Assembly (NCBI RefSeq): GCF_001949145.1
Contig: NW_019091432.1
Coordinates: 112,800-176,799 of the forward strand
Source of the DNA: Acanthaster planci
Taxonomy: Eukaryota > Echinodermata > Asteroidea > Valvatida > Acanthasteridae
Direction of reading: 5' to 3'
Length of the DNA: 64,000 nucleotides
Shown: positions 39,476 through 52,016 of the stretch, in pieces
How the letters are laid out: each line of letters opens with the position of its first letter
How positions within the stretch are numbered: the first letter of the stretch is position 1
The notes under the pieces: model-generated
Told to the model about the DNA's origin: nothing
Databases searched by the model: none
What the model saw: the letters and a program-made list of their open reading frames with translations, nothing else
Translations under genes and position numbers: made by a program

Positions 39476-40099
39476 AGGACTTGAGTGATTTCTATCATGA
39501 GAAAATTGTTAAAAATATATTTCAAACAAATTTTAAATACTTTAAACTTTAAAAAAATGAAAATAATTGTTTCATTCTTTGCAGGTAAAGCATATCTCTT
39601 TTTGGAAAATGTGGTGGCCCTCAAAAGGGCCATCTGGTTTGAAAGTGGTTGCCCTCAAGGGCTGTTTGGTTTGGTTGGCCTACAGTGCGGGACCATTCAG
39701 GTGCTTGCAGGTAGAAAGAAGCTGGGACGTCGGCAGCTCCCCAACCTGGTGGTACCGCTGCCAGATCTTGAAAAGCTTCGCCTGCATTGTTTTGAATTGC
39801 TTTTGCTAGTACTGGCAGTAACAATTCGACAAATGATATTTTTATCATGCCAAATTTCTTCTGCATGTAGGACCGTTCTTGGATAATGTTTTAACATTGT
39901 GGCAAGTTTGAAGTCAATCAGATTTATTATGGTACCGTGGTTCAATTGGCTGAAGAAATAGTCTTAAAAAAGAATGTAATTCATCGTTTTTCCCCCTTTG
40001 GTAGTAAAATCACATATTGTGGAACTTGGCAGATGCCTCTGTAGGTGGCAAATTGTGAGCCTAAACATGTTTCGAGCTCTGTGAAGCCTTTCCACTGAA

Positions 40100-41771
40100 G
40101 TTTTTTAATTTGAGTTCATTAAGACCTGCGATTTGATCTCTGCTGTAAAGGAATACAGGGGCCTTTTCACCAGTACCAGTATGTATGATGTCCTCTTTCT
40201 TGGCGCTTTCCACCATGAAAGTATCAGCCACTTTTGCCATTTCATCTTGGACAGCCCTACATGTACTTGCTTTCCAATGCCATAGAGCCTTGATGTTGTG
40301 TCACACCCCAAAGTGTATGAACAAAAAGCTGCCTTGAGCACACAGCAGGGCCAAGCTCCTCCTTTGACTTCCAGACGTTCCAAATGCGATTTTTTTTTTT
40401 TTAGATTTCTGCTTTGGCTCAGGTCTGAAGAATAAGGCTCTGCCTTTAGTATCTGCATGGTGAAGAAGTAGCACTATCAGGTCAGTGTCATCCCCAACAA
40501 CCACGGTGTCTGTGGAATGGGATGCTGCAATGGCATCTTGGACGATTACAAGGTCAGCATCTCCTCTTGTATGTACAATGGTGCAACCAGCCCTTTCAAG
40601 GTAGTCCCCAAGAAACTTCAAGTTCACAGTAGGTCCAGGTCCTTGGCCACGTCTCAGATGTGTGACATCCTTGGTGTTTGGACCATGATCATAACCGTTG
40701 AAGATAACTGTTGCCCTTCCATATCTATGGGTGACATACTTCGCATACCGCTTAAAAACTGAGTCAAATGTCTCTCCCTCTAGATGGCTAAATGCTTGGC
40801 TTTAGATGGCAGATGTACAGTAGTAGTGCTCCTCCATCAAGAACATACAGGTAGTTTACAGGATCAGGAAGAATCTCATTTTCATTCTTAACCACCTTCC
40901 AGAATGCGTCTGCCAGTGCTGGTCATCTGCTACACAAGGAAGTGATGAGTTGTCAAATAGCACAGGCGGATGGGTACATACATGTAAGTCGTACTTGAAG
41001 TATGAGGCAGGATCATCCTGTATACCATTGGTGGCTAGTAGGCTTAGTCTCTGGAAAAGGAGTTGTGGGTCCACTTGTACCTTCTCATGATTGTCAACAG
41101 TGATCGCACCTTTTGATACAAGAGTAACAGCTTGTTTCTTTCTTTGGAAGGAAATGTATGTAATGGTTTTACCAATTGTGGAATCTAGAATCCTTTGGCC
41201 AACAAGCTTAGCATTATCAACATTGTGTGACTCACTGGCAATGAAACCACTCACAAGGCCGTAAAGAGAATGATCAGGGCCAAAGGGATTTAGATTGCTC
41301 AGAGTGCTCAAGACTTTGTATGTGTCTTCTATGTCTCTCTTGATTCTGGATTTGGAGCAGTCTTTGTGTTGTTCACTTGAATCTGAGTTAACCCAGATAT
41401 TAAGTTCACACATTATGAAGTTCATGCATACATTGACTGATATCTGTACATGCAGGCATTTACAAGAGCCACACAAGTCTCTGCACTTCTATAAACCTGC
41501 GACCTCTAGTTAGACCACCATTTGTTTTGAGACTCCTCATAAGTACAAGTTCTAAGTCAGTAGACAGTCCTGCCCAACAGCGATCACTGCAACGGACAAC
41601 ATGAAACACTTCCAGGAAGCACTTGTGGATATCTGGGTGTTTCTCTGGAAGGTTTAGCGGCATTTGCATGTATATGTATGCAGATTTGGCATACCAATTG
41701 TGACCCGCTGCTGCAAAATACGAAAGCATCTCTTGAACAGCCTTAAGATGAAGCGAAGATAATACTTTCAA
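40100..41771 (-). pseudogene. Degenerate copy of a multicopy PIN-like ORF family (transposon-associated)
   Basis: Reading leftwards, several frames carry consecutive pieces of one protein: LSYFAAAGHNWYAKSAYIY, HVVRCSDRCWAGLSTDLELV and KTNGGLTRGR (41771-41480); NPFGPDHSLYGLVSGFIAS and SKGAITVDNHEKVQVDPQLL (41476-40860); LDGGALLLY; YGRATVIFNGYDHGPNTKD (about 40700); DADLVIVQDAIAAS and VVVGDDTDLIVLLLHHA (40627-40440); and LGCDTTSRLYGIGK (about 40300). Frameshifts and a stop near 40795 separate the pieces, so it is dead. The FDxY/TKD segment and the acidic DADL and DDTDL motifs resemble PIN/FEN-type nuclease folds; this is an inference. Such ORFs recur many times in marine invertebrate genomes. 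The upstream end stops at a hAT-type element inserted at 41779. Confidence 0.65.
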
Positions 41772-41778
41772 ACAACTC

Positions 41779-42259
41779 TAGGGCTGTGCCGAATAACCAA
41801 ATATTCGATCGATTGTCGAATATTTGAATATTATTATTCCGAATTTGAATATTAGAATGCAAAATTAATGAAAATGAAGTCTTTTAGGAAGGGAAAATTT
41901 TCTTTTGTTTTAAATGAGAACAATTTCAATCAGATTCAAATGAAAAGTGTCAGAAATTTTGCAATTGTTTAAAAAGTAATTTATTCACTAAAGAATTTAA
42001 AAGGAATAGAAATTTTCAACAAGGCAGGACGTCTTGTTTATCTCTTAAATCTTGCTAAATCATGGATGGAGATACTCCTAGATGTGAGAAGCTATTATAC
42101 TGATCATAATGTACAACTGTGTGTTATTGTAACAACTGATTTGGTATAATAGTTTGTTCATCAACAATCTGCCGGTCAGTGCGACCAAATATTCAGATAT
42201 TCGATCAAATTGAAAATCAAATATTCGAATAGTGAATTATTCGAATTGACTCAGCCCTA
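41779..42259. mobile_element. hAT-type miniature element, full length (481 bp)
   Basis: The element starts TAGGGCTGTGCCGAATA and ends GACTCAGCCCTA. It is flanked by AACAACTC (41771-41778) and AACAACGC (42260-42267), an 8-bp duplication with one mismatch. It is homologous over its length to the copy at 32525-32981, and it abuts the degenerate PIN-like ORF. Confidence 0.87.
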
Positions 42260-43589
42260 AACAACGCCCCCTTTTTCCCCCTGCCATCAGATGGCCTAGC
42301 ATCCCAAGAAACTCATTTCAGTATGGAGCCCTCCTTCAATGTACATGTAGGCATAGAACAATTTTTTTGGGCGCTCCGACTCCAATTATCAACAATGCCA
42401 TAATCCTATGATCATTGGATTCCTTGACCATGAAAACATGGGTATAGACACAAATTTGACTTAATTTGAGTCACATGTGACAACTTTATATCAATATTTC
42501 AATGTTTGGGTAATGGCGGCCATTGAACAGTGTTACGTAAATTTTCTTTTAAAAGGTTATTCCATAGTTCATTGAACTCCTTGACCATGAAAACATTGAT
42601 ATCTAAAGACACTAGTTTGGGCAAGCTAGCCCACATTGTTTTAATGCTACAAGTATGCATGTTTTTCCATTCTCAGCTAATGGTGAGAACTAGCGGTAAT
42701 TAATATAATTATGCAAATTTGAAGGCTTTCCCACACTTGGATTTTGGAGGACTTTCAATTTGTTAAACTTTGGTGTCTGTAGAACCCATAACAGTTGAAA
42801 TCATTTCTGTTGCAATTTTTTCCGGGTCAAGCTACATGTACAGTGTAGTATTTCTGGTAAATTAGCTGGACTAAAAGGGGACCACAGTCTGTTTGGCTAC
42901 CAACAGTTCCAACTGCTACAGCAAGATTGGCTAAACCGTAAACATCTACTAAAGATGTTGCTTCGGGCAGGGGTCTCAAGACATGCAAGACTGCATGTGC
43001 CAATCATGTAATTGGATGTGCACTGTTTCTGGTAGACAGCGGAAGGAAATATAATACAGTCCTCTAACGTGGCCCACTTCAACTTTCCCTTGACTTTCCT
43101 CGCAGCATTTGCCAAATCTTTTCGTTGAAAAACTCAAACGTCATTTGGTTAAATACTCGTACTATAGCCCTCGTGATATGTGGTGTTGAAACTCTGTGAA
43201 CAATTCCAGTCTCATGAAATATCGTCTGAAATCCAAAAATGTCGGCGTCTGGAAACTGGGCTCAAATCCAGCTGAGTGTTCCCTACGTGGCACACTTAAA
43301 AAAATCTCAGAAAATGCATAAACATAATCCAAATTCAAATAAAGTTGATATATTGTTGTAAAGCAACATTCCTTCAACGCACATACACATCCTCAAGTTT
43401 GTCCGAAAATTATTTCTGTGGTTTTGTACACATGTTGAAAGTATTCATTTTTCCATTGGAAAAATTGGAAAATCAGTCGAAAATAGAAATGTAATGGGAA
43501 TTTTGTAGCATATACATAATGTCGTGATTTATGAATCTGAATATTGATTGTTTGATGAAAAGATGTGATTCATAGAAATCTACCAGTAC
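42260..43589. other. Intergenic region left of the large inverted repeat
   Basis: I see no supported gene, repeat end or motif beyond AT-rich unique-looking sequence and weak similarity to short repeats. The open stretches at 42897-43115 and 43162-43377 (minus) have no recognisable protein and no splice support. Confidence 0.4.
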
Positions 43590-46500
43590 ATGAAGTTACT
43601 CTATTATTGCCCTATAATGTTTGCCCATATCATGGAATGCTTCTGTACAGTGAGCCATATGATATCATGTGCTGTATATGTGGACAGTCCCCATTGCTGT
43701 TAGCCCCCAAAAATGAAAATGAGAATTTTTTCCAAACTTAAAATGTCAACATGGCATATATTGACAATGTTACTAGCCCCTTTGAAATGTTTTGTACCTT
43801 TAGCTCTCTAGTTGTCTTGAAGTTGAAGTTTGGGGCAATGTGCCCAAAAACTTCTTGATGGCAGCCATGTTGTGCTGAGGGTCGTGAATAGCGTGCACAA
43901 GGGTCTTACCTACAACTGTTCTGTGACATTGCTGCATTTATTAATTGGGTCTCAACAAGCATAAAGCCTACCCACAGAATGGACATGCAACAGCCAAAGC
44001 TGACTGCAGGACCCATCATCAGATTCTTCCTTCTTGTCCAAAGACAGATGGTCAGTGGGTGATTGCTGCCAGAACAGAAAATCTGGCACTACCTAGGCTG
44101 CCAGGTTAGACCTAAACTCTGGCTGGCTTGCCGAATTATAATTATAGCAGCAGGGTTCTGTTCAAAACCATTCTCTAAGTTGTCCATCGGTCTAGTGTAA
44201 AAACCAACAAGATATACATGTAGGTGAACATGGTTCCTCAGAGTGAGACGGTCAACTGAAGACAATCACTCTTGCTAATCCAGGTATCCAGTTGATGTTT
44301 TGTGTGTGCGTTTTTGCAGGTAAAGCGTGTGGTAGACACATCCTCCATTGCCATGGAGACAGCTGTGCTTGCAGAGGTTACCAACCAATTTCCATGTCAG
44401 GAAACGAAAGTGTTCCCTACGTCAAGGTAATATCAGTTTTCAGCAGCGGAATTTTGTCCAAAAATAACACCCATAATTTTCAAGCATTTTTTTTTCCTGT
44501 TACGCGAGAAGATTCTTTCAATGTCCATCTCATAAATCCATATAAGTTATTGCTCCAGAAGGAGCGTTCTTAGCCAAAATGACGTCTCCAAGGTTTCATA
44601 CTTTTACTTGGTTTCCCATGTACATGTACACCAGGATCTTTTACTGGGCCCCCTTGTTAAAGAACTCCTCAGTTTTCTTTTGTGGCAGATTTTAGGGCTT
44701 GCATTTATCAAAATGACCATAAACGACAAAAAATTTCTTTTTAAATTTGAAGAAAAATTCATTTGTAAATTTAGAGTGGCCGGAAAGAGGTTTGTGGCCA
44801 ACACCTTTTTTGGCGTAAGTGTTTCCAAACCTTCATATACTGAAAAGAAATATGATCAAATTGTAATTAAAGTGCAGATGTTGAAATGCACCTAAATACA
44901 GGGTAATCATTTCAACTGATAATTATTCAAGTGAAGTTCAGTCTTTATGCCCCTCCCCTGGTTTGGGTATTTCTTCAAGTTTGCCCCTCCCTGGTCTAGG
45001 AAGATATCCGTTAAGTTTTCTCTCCCCTCGTGACTGTGAAAGTTGAATCCCCCTTTCTTATAACATTTAATATCGTAAGAGGTACAAGATTTCACATGCA
45101 AATAAGCAGCCTCAGACTTATCCATGCTCATTGCCAAGGCTTTTACAACCTTGTGAGGACCTACGAATTGTTTAGCCTTTTGAACCCAAAACATGAAACT
45201 AGGTTTCTCATCCACTAAATTTGTGCAAGGTGAAATTCCTCAACTACACTCTTCACTTTTTTTCCAATTTTGGAATTGGGTCATTTTTCATCTTTTTTTA
45301 CCTGCAGCGATTAAGAGTTGATACTTTCTTCACGTCGCAGAAACACCTGTGGAAGTTTGATTGGCTATCGGAAATCACGACAAGGTAAATATGATGCTCT
45401 TCAAATTGTGTTTGCTGCCTGAAGTCAAAATTTATCTTTAAGGCTTTAAGCACTGTACTGCACTCGTTAAGGTTACTCCAGTGTGCAGAAATTTGCCTGA
45501 AAACATGGCATTGTGACAACATAATATCGCATTTGTAACCGGAAAAATTTCTGCTTTTATTGTTGTGAATGCAAATTGAGTTCAGTGTTTCACAAATGGT
45601 ATCCTTTTGCTTAGCAGATTCTGCATTTAAGAAGTAATCAAACTCACAAGGAAAAAACTTGGAAACTTAATTATTTATTTCAAAGCTCATCTGGAAAAAT
45701 TCCCTTTTCCAAAAAAAGGATGTGGCTAAATATTTTTCTATTTCAATTTCGTACAAATATATATATGAATTTCATTTCAACAAATATAAAAAGTGATCTG
45801 GCAGTTTGGGGAAAAATTCTGTCCAATAAAGATTACAGTACAGTAAAGAAACATTTGAAATTCAGGTTTTGTTTGGAAGTTGATAACATATCACAAGGGA
45901 CTCTTACCAAATGATATTTTTTATCAGGAAGGCTGTTGATTGAGAAATTGAGATTTGAGGCCTCATTTAACAAAAAGTTACCATACTTTGAGTGTAGTGG
46001 GCTTTCCGAAACATATGTTGTATAGTTGCATAGCAGTTCATAATATTTTATTAACCAGGAAGTCGTGTGCTTCAGGAATGGCTGGAAAGTTAGTTTGAGC
46101 TGTAAAATGGCTGAAGTCACACCTTCTGAAATGCTTCCAATTTTCCTAAATTTGACTTTAAAATTGAGGAGTCCAGGTTGAGGTTTCTGGAGAACCATTG
46201 ACCGCAAATCTCGGCTTGTAGTAGCTTTCACTTGGAGATGGCAATTGAATAACAAAGTATTTATGTTTAAAGTTAATACATATATTTCCTCATTTGCTCC
46301 TTCTGTCACTTGCAGGTCGGACCAAGTCATGTCTGGTTGTTACAAGACTGAATGCAAGATGTCCCCAGCAGCCTTACATTCCTTAGATGTTAGTTGGTTG
46401 ACCCTGTAACGCAAGATGTCCAAGTCGGCTCCATACATTAGCTGGTCCCTCTCGCAGCTTCAGCATCACAGACTTCAAGGCTAGAGCAAGGCTCGAAATC

Positions 46501-48065
46501 TTGACTGCAACTTTCTTCAGCTGTTGGCTAAGAATATTTGGACAAGTCATATCTTATAAATTTCAAGTTCAGCAAATACTTATTCTGAAACGCTTGTTGC
46601 ATAAGTTTACAAGAGAAAAGGCCATCTTTCTCTGTAATAATAGTGGTCTTTGAAATCAGAGACACAAATATTGTTCTGGTAACATTTTCAAACTGTTGTA
46701 GGTTTGTAATTTCAAAAGGCTGGCATTTGGCCATATATTTTTCAATAAAACAGGGAAAGTGGATTTTATTTGATATCAAGTCTCTTCATTTTGTTGTGTG
46801 TCTTTTATGGTAATTTATTTTTAGATAAAAATAATGAACCTTAACAGAATTTACTCTGGAAGCTAATGAAATAGCTATAAACGGTTAGGGTCCTATATAC
46901 AGATTCACATTTCCCTAAAAGTGGTATATTTCAAGTTGGCCATCAGAAAGCGATAAATGCCCTAAAAAGTCAAACTTTGTAGGGAAAAATGTCAAAGCAT
47001 TACTTGGAAAATACTTCAGACCAGTCTGTAGGGTTTGTGCAAAAGATGTCAGGTGATGTCCTTGTATGAAACTCCGCTACGAACTACGTGTATTTTTATT
47101 GGAAAACGTGTTCTTTGGGAAATGGTGATTAACAAAGCTTATGGATTTAAAGGAAATGGTACGAAAATTGAAGCAAACGTGATATGTGCACAGTCACAAT
47201 GTAATTGTAATCTGCTAACTAAGCATTTAAACCAAGGCTTGCATTAGGAATTCTTTCACGTTAAGACCGCGAACTGAAGGCCCAAACTGTGCCACACTAT
47301 ACATTTAGTCGAATGAATCGCCGTACTCATGGGTCGTTTATGATGCTCAAAATGCCAAACTTTCTTACCTTCTTAAGCAGAGAGGGGCTGCTTGATGAAA
47401 CCTGACGCTATAACCATGGATGATTAAAGAATTAGAATACAGGGCATCAAACATGGCAGGTTCAGGGTTGACGAGAAGGTGGAAATGCCCGTGATGTAGA
47501 TGGTATCCTGAACGTCTGATAGTGCAATAGCTGAAGACCCAGATGACAAGAATTAATATGGATAAGAGATTACATATAAAAGCTAACCACGTGTGGGCAG
47601 GGAGCCAATAAGAATAGAAGAGGGAGGTGTGGCGAGAACGGTATTTTCAGGGAACATACAAGGCGTTTAAAAGCTGGGCCCCCATTGGCACACACGTTAA
47701 AAGAACTGTAGTTTGGCTGAGAAAGAGACCAATTCTTTTGTTGGATTCTTTTGTTCAGTCTCCCCTTAACAATAAAAAGATTCGAGGCTTACGGAGGATT
47801 AGACGCCGCTATCTTTCGTTACGCTTGAGTGAACAACAATGGAGAGAATTGAAGCAGAAAATCTCGTAAAACTCGCCTCTAAAAGCATTTCAGGTAACAA
47901 AATGATACTTTTTGCAGAGGAAATTGCATAACAAATCTACCTGTAGTTTCCAAATTCCAAAATTCGCCCGAATAAAAAAGTTGGTTTTTCAGGAGTTGTT
48001 GATTCCTCGCTAAAACTGTCTCCCACCTGCCGATGGCGGCGCTTTAAGATCGAAAGTCCACGTTA
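43590..48065. repeat. Left arm of a giant inverted repeat (about 4.5 kb)
   Basis: Successive blocks of this arm reappear in reverse complement in the right arm, in mirrored order: GGTAGACAC..TCCTCCATTGCCATGGAG (44330) with 54180-54145; the block around 45300-45390 with 51830-51740; the CAAGATGTCC block (about 46320-46430) with 50850-50740; and the block 47680-48060 with 49150-48760. The arms look diverged by roughly 20 percent by eye, with indels. Short ORF pieces occur in both arms (for example NFSSNLK, around 44740 and 53770), but none forms a recognisable protein. Confidence 0.85.
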
Positions 48066-48756
48066 CCGTGAATGTCCACAATCATATGCGCGTGCCACAC
48101 GGGAAACACCGATATGGCTGCTTCTGTAGCACAGAGCATGTCATATGGTTGTGCACAATGCGCATGTCCGGTGGAAACGCCACAATGGTTAATTTTGTGG
48201 CTCGCTGTGCTGTATGCGGGTGTGCACAATGAGCTGTGTACAGAAATGGCCATATCGGTGGGCAAAATCGGATTTTCTCAACGGTCCAAAAAGCTGGTTG
48301 CCCGTTTTTGTGCGACATTTGGCTTGCACAGGCGGGAACCAGTATCGCGTTGCATGAAATGCCGTTTGCTTTAATAAAATAGGTAAAAAGTCTTTCTTCG
48401 TGAGGCAAGGAACAAATAATATTCCAGTGCAACCTTAGCTAATGTAATTGATGGATTCTAAAAGATTTTGTATACGGAAAATTGGCAAGGATAGGTTGTT
48501 TAGGATTTTTTTAAAGAGAGATTGAAGCCGGGTGGCAAGGGGATGGACATTGTCGAAAAGCACTTTGGAGCTCCCAAGAAATGTTTAGTTTGATTTTTGA
48601 GGCAAAATGTAAAAATGAAGATATAAAAAAATGGTAACAATATATTTAAAAAGAGAAGATCTATTTGAAACTTTCTAATGATAGTTTAAAAAATTGAAAC
48701 TGTAAATTTGTTTTCTCAACACCACATTTGTATGTACACGTAGCTTGACGGCCCTC
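48066..48756. other. Single-copy centre of the giant inverted repeat
   Basis: About 690 bp separate the two arms. The stretch at 48080-48270 is locally GC-richer and contains a small imperfect inverted repeat (ATATGGCTGC near 48110 and GGCCATATCGG near 48250). No credible coding sequence was found; open frames on both strands here overlap each other and lack codon-like character. Confidence 0.6.
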
Positions 48757-49519
48757 GAACTATTGTGGACTTTGAATGCTATAGCGCCACCAACGGCGAG
48801 TGGGAGAAAGTTTTAGCGTAGAATCAGCCAATCTTGAAGAGTCAACTTTTTTATCCGGCCAAATTTTGGAATTTTAAAACTATAGGTAGATTTGTTATGC
48901 AATTTCCTCTGCAAAAAGTATCATTTTGTTGCCTGAAATGCTTTTAAAGGCGAGTTTTTCGCGATTTTCTGCTTCAATTCTCCCTATTGTTGTTCACTCA
49001 AGCGTAACGAAAGATAGCGGCGTCTAATCCTCCGTAAGCCTCCAATCTTTTTCATTGTTCAGGGGAGACTGAACAAAAGAATCCAACAAAAGAATTGGTC
49101 TCTTTCTCAGCCAAAGTACCGTTCTTTCAACGTGTACGCAATTAGGGCCCAGATTTTAAACGCCTTGCGTTCGCCTCTAACTCTAAGTCGTATTTCCCAC
49201 GAAGTCTCGGTCTCTGTTCTGTTCTCCCAAATTCCTTTCTCACCGCGCCACACCTCCCTCTTCTATTCTTATTGGCTGTTTGTGCACACGTGGTTTGCTT
49301 TATGTCATCGCTTGTCCATATTAATTCTTGTCATTTATAGTCATGTTTTCAGCCGAGAGGCATCGGACGATCAATGGCTCTGGTTACTTCCTACATCACG
49401 GGCATTTCCACCTCGTCATCGACCCTTAATCTGCCACTCTTGCTATTTCTTCTTATTTTTCATCCCTTCGTGGCTGTCGCCAGGTTTCATCAAGCAGCCC
49501 CACTGCATAAAAGGTAAGA

Positions 49520-49980
49520 AACTTCGGGCATTTCAGCTTCTTATACGGCACATTCCCTGGAAAAATTAACCCTAACTCCCTAGGGTGTGTGCAAAATCAT
49601 ATTAAAATTGGAGAATTCAGGACTGTTATAGTTAAGGTGTATGGCAAATCATTCGACTCGCGTTGAACAAATTCTTCCTGAAGTTTTCGGTCCAAGTATG
49701 GAGGAATTCCTAATCGTAGACTTGATGCTGAGAAAGATGCTAGATGCGCAGATGCCAAGATAGAAACTTCGGGCATTTTAGCTTCTTATCCGGCACATTC
49801 CCTGGAAAAATTAACCCTAAGTCCCTAGGGTGTGTGCAAAATCATATTTAAATTGGAAGATTCAGGACTGTTATGGTTAAGGTGTATGGCAAATCATTCT
49901 ACTCGCGTTGAACAAATTCTTCCTAAAGTTTTCGGTCCAAGTATAGAGGAATTCCTTATCGTAGACTTGATGCAAACGCT
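49520..49980 (+). repeat. Two-copy direct repeat inside the right arm
   Basis: The block starting AAACTTCGGGCATTTnAGC and continuing through CCTAGGGTGTGTGCAAAATC to CGTAGACTTGATGC appears at about 49520-49735 and again at 49765-49974, with a few substitutions. The left arm has only one trace of it, so the duplication happened after the arms formed. Confidence 0.8.
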
Positions 49981-52016
49981 TTTTTGGTAGATTACATCAT
50001 TTGCATCCTGAACGTACACGTCATGCACAGTTCATGCTTTTTGATAACATTCCCCTTAAAGCCTTGGTAAGTTAAACTTCCCCAGGAATACATTTTCCAC
50101 CTAAAATTCAAAAACTGTTGGTAGCTATTTAATTAGCCTTAAAATTAAATTCTATCAAAGCTCAATTTATATCAAAATAAATGGCGTAGAATCCCATATG
50201 TGGACATAACATGATATTGACACCCTGTTCAAAACCCTGTTACTAGTCTGAAAAATTTCATTTTCAAAGTAAATGCTTCAACAGTGTCACTGTTGGAAAA
50301 GATTTTTAAGACATGTTATCGCTTTCAGATGGCTAACAAGCTTAAAATTGGTGAAAATTAGTGACGTCCATAGATGGAACTTTTACCTGAATGACCACAT
50401 TACAACGAAATGAAGAGACTTGGTATCAAATTCATTCACTTTACCTGTTTTATTGCAAACTCTCTGGCTGAATGCCAACACTGTGAAATTTGTTCATCAC
50501 AAAACTACAACAGTTTGAAAACGTTATCGGAAAAAGTCTCTGATTTCAAAGACCATCACTTTTGAAGAGACATGTCGCCTTTTCTTTAAATTCAATTTAA
50601 CAAACAGTTTCTGAACTTGGAATTCATAATTGAACATTTTTCAATAGCAAACAGCAGAAGAAAGTTGCAGTCAAGATTTGGAGCCTTGCTCTAGCCTTAA
50701 AGTCTGTGATGCTGAAGCTGAAGGAGGGACCAACTAATGTTTGAGCCGACTTAGACATCTTGCGTCACAGGTTCAACCAACTAACGTTTAAGGACTCCAA
50801 GGTTGCTGGGGACATCTTGGGTTCAGTCTTGTAACAACCAGACATCGGTGACTTGGCCCGACCAACTGAGCATGCTACCACAGGGAACAAATGAGGAAAT
50901 GTTGAACGTATCCAACTGCAATCTCCAAGTGAAAGCTACTATATTAAGCTATTTGAAGTGAATGGTTCTAAGGAAAACCTACGTCAGGACTCTGCGATTT
51001 CATAATCTCAATGAAGAAATTGAAAACAGACCTCCAGTATGAACTCTAAATGTACAGGCTGAGGTCCTAGCTATTCCCAAAGCATACATTTTCTTAATTA
51101 AAATTTGATATGTTATACAGGATAAAAACCAGTATGTTTTGTTTGAAAGAGTATTGCACTCAAAGTGTTGCAGCTCCTTGTAATGAGACCCGGCCCTAAA
51201 TCTTCCATTTCTCATCAAACTGCTTCGATCAACATATCATTTTAAGTCTCCATGAATTTGTCACTTTTGAAATTTCACATAAGACACCGCATTTCAACAT
51301 TTCTCTTAGTGCTTTTATAGCTTTTGTTGGACGAAATAGATTTCCTAAAGCAGCAAGGTCATTTTTTGTATTTGTTGAAATCATTTTTTTCTGAAACTGA
51401 AATGAAAGAGGTTTTGAGCCCTATCTAATTACTTGGAAAGGGGAAGTTTGCCAGCTTTAGTTCAGAATTAAATAGTTAGTCTACAAGTTCTTCCTTTGTG
51501 AGTTTGCCAATTACTTTTTAAATGCAGGAACTGCAAATCCTTTGAGAAAGTGCTTCACTTGCCAAAAACTGCTCTCAATTTACATCCACGATGATAAAGC
51601 AGGAATAACTGTGATTACAAGTCTGAAATGATGTCACAACTCTGTGTTTCAGGCAAGTTTTTGAACCCTAAAGAGTTGTGCAGTAACACATGTTTGAAGA
51701 TTCAGACTCTAGGCAGCTAGCACAATTTAAGAACATAATTTTTTACCTTGTCATGTGACCTCTGATAGCCAATAAAACTTCCACTGGTGTTTGTGTGACG
51801 TGAAGAAAGTGTCACCTTTTCATTGCTGCGTATTAAAAAAAAGACGAAATATGAAACAATTCCAAAATTAGAAACAAATGAAGTGTGTGTGGTTGAGAAG
51901 CTTCACCTTGTACAAATTTAGTGGGTCAGACACAACAAGTAATTCAAAGGTCTTCACGTGTATTTAGGTTGGGAAAGCCTAGTCGACTAGCTAGGACAAG
52001 TCTGAGCTCATTTATA

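Noticed and set aside
49132-49569. 145-aa open frame in the right arm of the giant inverted repeat
   Set aside because: The mirrored left-arm copy has a stop in the corresponding frame and the residues have no family resemblance; a noncoding origin is more likely.
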